36,527 nucleotides of DNA from Spirulina sp. CCY15215 (lineage in GTDB: Bacteria; Cyanobacteriota; Cyanobacteriia; Cyanobacteriales; Spirulinaceae): positions 1 through 36,527 of the forward strand of contig NZ_JACSWA010000607.1 in the NCBI RefSeq assembly GCF_016888125.1. Reading direction: 5' to 3'. This document shows, one piece after another, positions 35,466-36,527 of the stretch. Every line of letters starts with the position of its first letter. Within the stretch, counting starts at the first letter, position 1. The translations under genes were made by a program, and so were the position numbers. The notes beneath the pieces are model-generated. The model searched no databases, was not told the origin of the DNA, and saw only the letters and a list, made by a program, of their open reading frames with translations.

Positions 35466-35540
35466 GAGCGAGACGCTCCCACTACGGTATTCTATTGTTA
35501 TGGTAGTGCGGACATCCTGCCCGCTAATGCGTAAGTTCTA
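35447..35540. mobile_element. 94-bp palindromic element (MITE-like)
   Basis: Termini TAGGACTTACGCA (35447-35459) and TGCGTAAGTTCTA (35528-35540) are inverted with one mismatch. Inside are two hairpins: GGGAGCG-AGA-CGCTCCC (35464-35480) and CACTAC/GTAGTG (35480-35485, 35503-35508). The left terminus is the last unit of the 34-bp array. TAGGACTTACGCA-type ends recur in cyanobacterial small repeats. Confidence 0.65.
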
Positions 35541-35622
35541 AAGGGTTGAAAAGAGGAATGCCGTACTCGATCTCGGAGAAGGCGATCGCAGTAACGGCAT
35601 TAATTAATTGGTTTGCTGGGGA

Positions 35623-36291
35623 CTATCCCAATATGACTGAAGAGAGGAAGGCTACACCAATACCGCTAATGGTAAACCCGGCAAAGCGTAAGGGAAGAGA
35701 GGGTTGATCGGCAACTTTTTTGAGGGTTAAGCGGGCAATTTTAAAGGCTGCAAGGGCGATCGCCAGTTGAATGAGGGCAAATCCAGCTAAATAGGCAATT
35801 ACGGGGGTCATTTCGGCTCCCACGATCGCCTCTCCATAAGCATAACCGTGAAAAAGTCCGGCGATCGCAGCACTTCCGGAAAGCCAAGCAAGATTTGGAC
35901 TGTTTTTCAGGGAGAGTAACACACCAAAAGCCAACACTGAAGCGGAGATAATCAATTCTGGTGCAGGAAGATCGATCGCCAGGAGATGAAGTCCTGTTCC
36001 TGCCAAGGTTGCTAAAATAAAGGCAATGGGGAGAAAAATACCTTGTTTTCCTTTTAGGGCTGCTAATAAGCCGATCGCCACCACAAAGGCGAAATGATCG
36101 GGACCGATTACCGGGTGTCCCATACCGGATAAAATTCCTTCAAAGAAATTTTGGGGAGTATTGCCACCAAATGGGTGATGGGCGATCGCGGGTTTTGCCG
36201 CTAGGAGAAAGAGGGCGATCGCGCTACCAATTAGCGAAATTCGCCCGATAGACGGTGATTTCTTGAATTTTGTCAAAATTGCCTCAAACAC
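35623..36291 (-). CDS. HupE/UreJ-family metal transporter (probable Co/Ni)
   Basis: A 222-residue membrane protein with an N-terminal signal-like segment (about 18-37, ending AKPAIAHH) and six further helices. The family metal site HPVIGPDHFAF (a variant of HPxxGxDH) and HGYAYGEA are present. HupE/UreJ proteins import Ni2+ or Co2+; cyanobacterial members under B12 control are predicted cobalt importers. The start is a GTG at 36291 with GAGG upstream. The leader contains a B12-box-like sequence, and a CobW-type GTPase gene lies downstream on the same strand. Cobalt supply for cobalamin is my preferred role. Confidence 0.85.
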   Translation of the reverse strand: MFEAILTKFKKSPSIGRISLIGSAIALFLLAAKPAIAHHPFGGNTPQNFFEGILSGMGHPVIGPDHFAFVVAIGLLAALKGKQGIFLPIAFILATLAGTGLHLLAIDLPAPELIISASVLAFGVLLSLKNSPNLAWLSGSAAIAGLFHGYAYGEAIVGAEMTPVIAYLAGFALIQLAIALAAFKIARLTLKKVADQPSLPLRFAGFTISGIGVAFLSSVILG

Positions 36292-36328
36292 GATCTGTAC
36301 CTCGCAAATGCGTTATTTTTCTTAAGTT

Positions 36329-36390
36329 GGCGGGTATCCTGACTGAAAAACTACATCTTGATTTAAGGACTCCGTTTCATCAGAAAAATT
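36329..36390 (-). promoter_or_regulatory. 3' part of a cobalamin riboswitch (B12 box), apparently truncated
   Basis: Read on the minus strand, AGTCAGGATACCCGCC (from 36344 to 36329) closely matches the B12 box consensus AGYCAGGAGACCTGCC. Upstream of it, GAAACGGAGTCC (36378-36367) matches the segment that follows the CCGC-ACTG core in cobalamin riboswitches. The remaining 5' core (GGTGC and CCCGCAACTG motifs) is not seen and is replaced by IS-like sequence. It lies 40 bp before the hupE-type start. Confidence 0.5.
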
Positions 36391-36527
36391 GGGTAGAAAC
36401 CCCGTCCTTATAGGACGGCTTTATGGCTTCATATTAGTTTCGCTACCGCCTTGGAGTTGTTCAATTAGGGTGCTTTTGTATTGCACTTTTAACAGGACAA
36501 TTACTGTATCTAATTAAACAACCCTGT
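36391..36527. mobile_element. Edge of a putative IS element next to hupE
   Basis: GGGTAGAAACCCCGTCC with the hairpin CCGTCC-TTATA-GGACGG (36402-36418) resembles the terminal hairpin of IS200/IS605-type elements. On the minus strand an open 30-codon tail (36513 down to a stop at 36421-36423) ends QLQGGSETNMKP, which could be the C-terminus of an element-borne protein. The element continues beyond the window; type and boundaries are uncertain. Confidence 0.35.

Larger units (their letters stand above)
35248..35622. other. Repeat-filled spacer between cobW-like and hupE genes
   Basis: This 375-bp stretch holds a 34-bp tandem array, a palindromic element and about 80 bp of unremarkable sequence with one HIP1 site (35582-35589). 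No coding region is evident. Confidence 0.75.

Overview
The window comes from a cyanobacterium. HIP1 palindromes (GCGATCGC) are scattered throughout, spacers carry heptameric short tandem repeats, and the gene content is diagnostic: beta-carboxysome genes, form IB Rubisco with rbcX between rbcL and rbcS, NDH-1MS-type subunits, BicA, and an atp operon with a duplicated b/b' subunit. RbcL resembles sequences from non-heterocystous filamentous or colonial lineages, but I cannot name a genus.

Layout. 1-7.6 kb: the 3' part of a CHAT-peptidase gene with an in-frame 15-bp minisatellite, an orphan TolQ/ExbB-type channel, a small zinc-ribbon protein, asnS, a PP2C phosphatase next to an FHA-kinase (both with zinc-ribbon Cys motifs), and a small cyanobacterial protein. 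7.9-16.2 kb, minus strand: a Na+/H+ antiporter and the Na+-dependent bicarbonate transporter BicA, then cupB, ndhD4 and ndhF4, which encode the CO2-uptake form of NDH-1. 16.2-20.7 kb, plus strand and divergent from ndhF4: ccmK2-ccmK1-ccmL-ccmM-ccmN. 21.4-23.8 kb: rbcL-rbcX-rbcS. A tRNA-Val(GAC) and a perfect-stem terminator separate this from the atp operon at 24.2-30.1 kb: atpI, a, c, b', b, delta, alpha, gamma.

30.2-36.5 kb is an accessory-like tail: a PsiE-family membrane protein, a 244-bp inverted-repeat element with a transposase-like ORF remnant, a two-gene ParA-like ATPase/HEPN operon (the best candidate for an undescribed system), msrA, a DUF760-like gene, a CobW/COG0523 GTPase, a 34-bp tandem array fused to a palindromic element, a HupE/UreJ transporter with what looks like the 3' part of a cobalamin riboswitch, and an IS-like end at the edge.

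How it works together: from 7.9 to 23.8 kb almost every gene serves the CO2-concentrating mechanism. BicA and probably the antiporter supply HCO3- and the Na+ gradient. NDH-1MS' converts CO2 to HCO3-. CcmK/L form the shell, and CcmM, with all expected carbonic anhydrase residues, and CcmN organise Rubisco inside it. RbcX assists Rubisco assembly. The adjacent atp operon makes the ATP that carbon fixation consumes. Palindromic and heptameric repeats have entered spacers and even gene ends (ndhD4, ccmN, the CHAT gene). Names and family assignments rest on reading the sequence and recalled family features; no database search was run.
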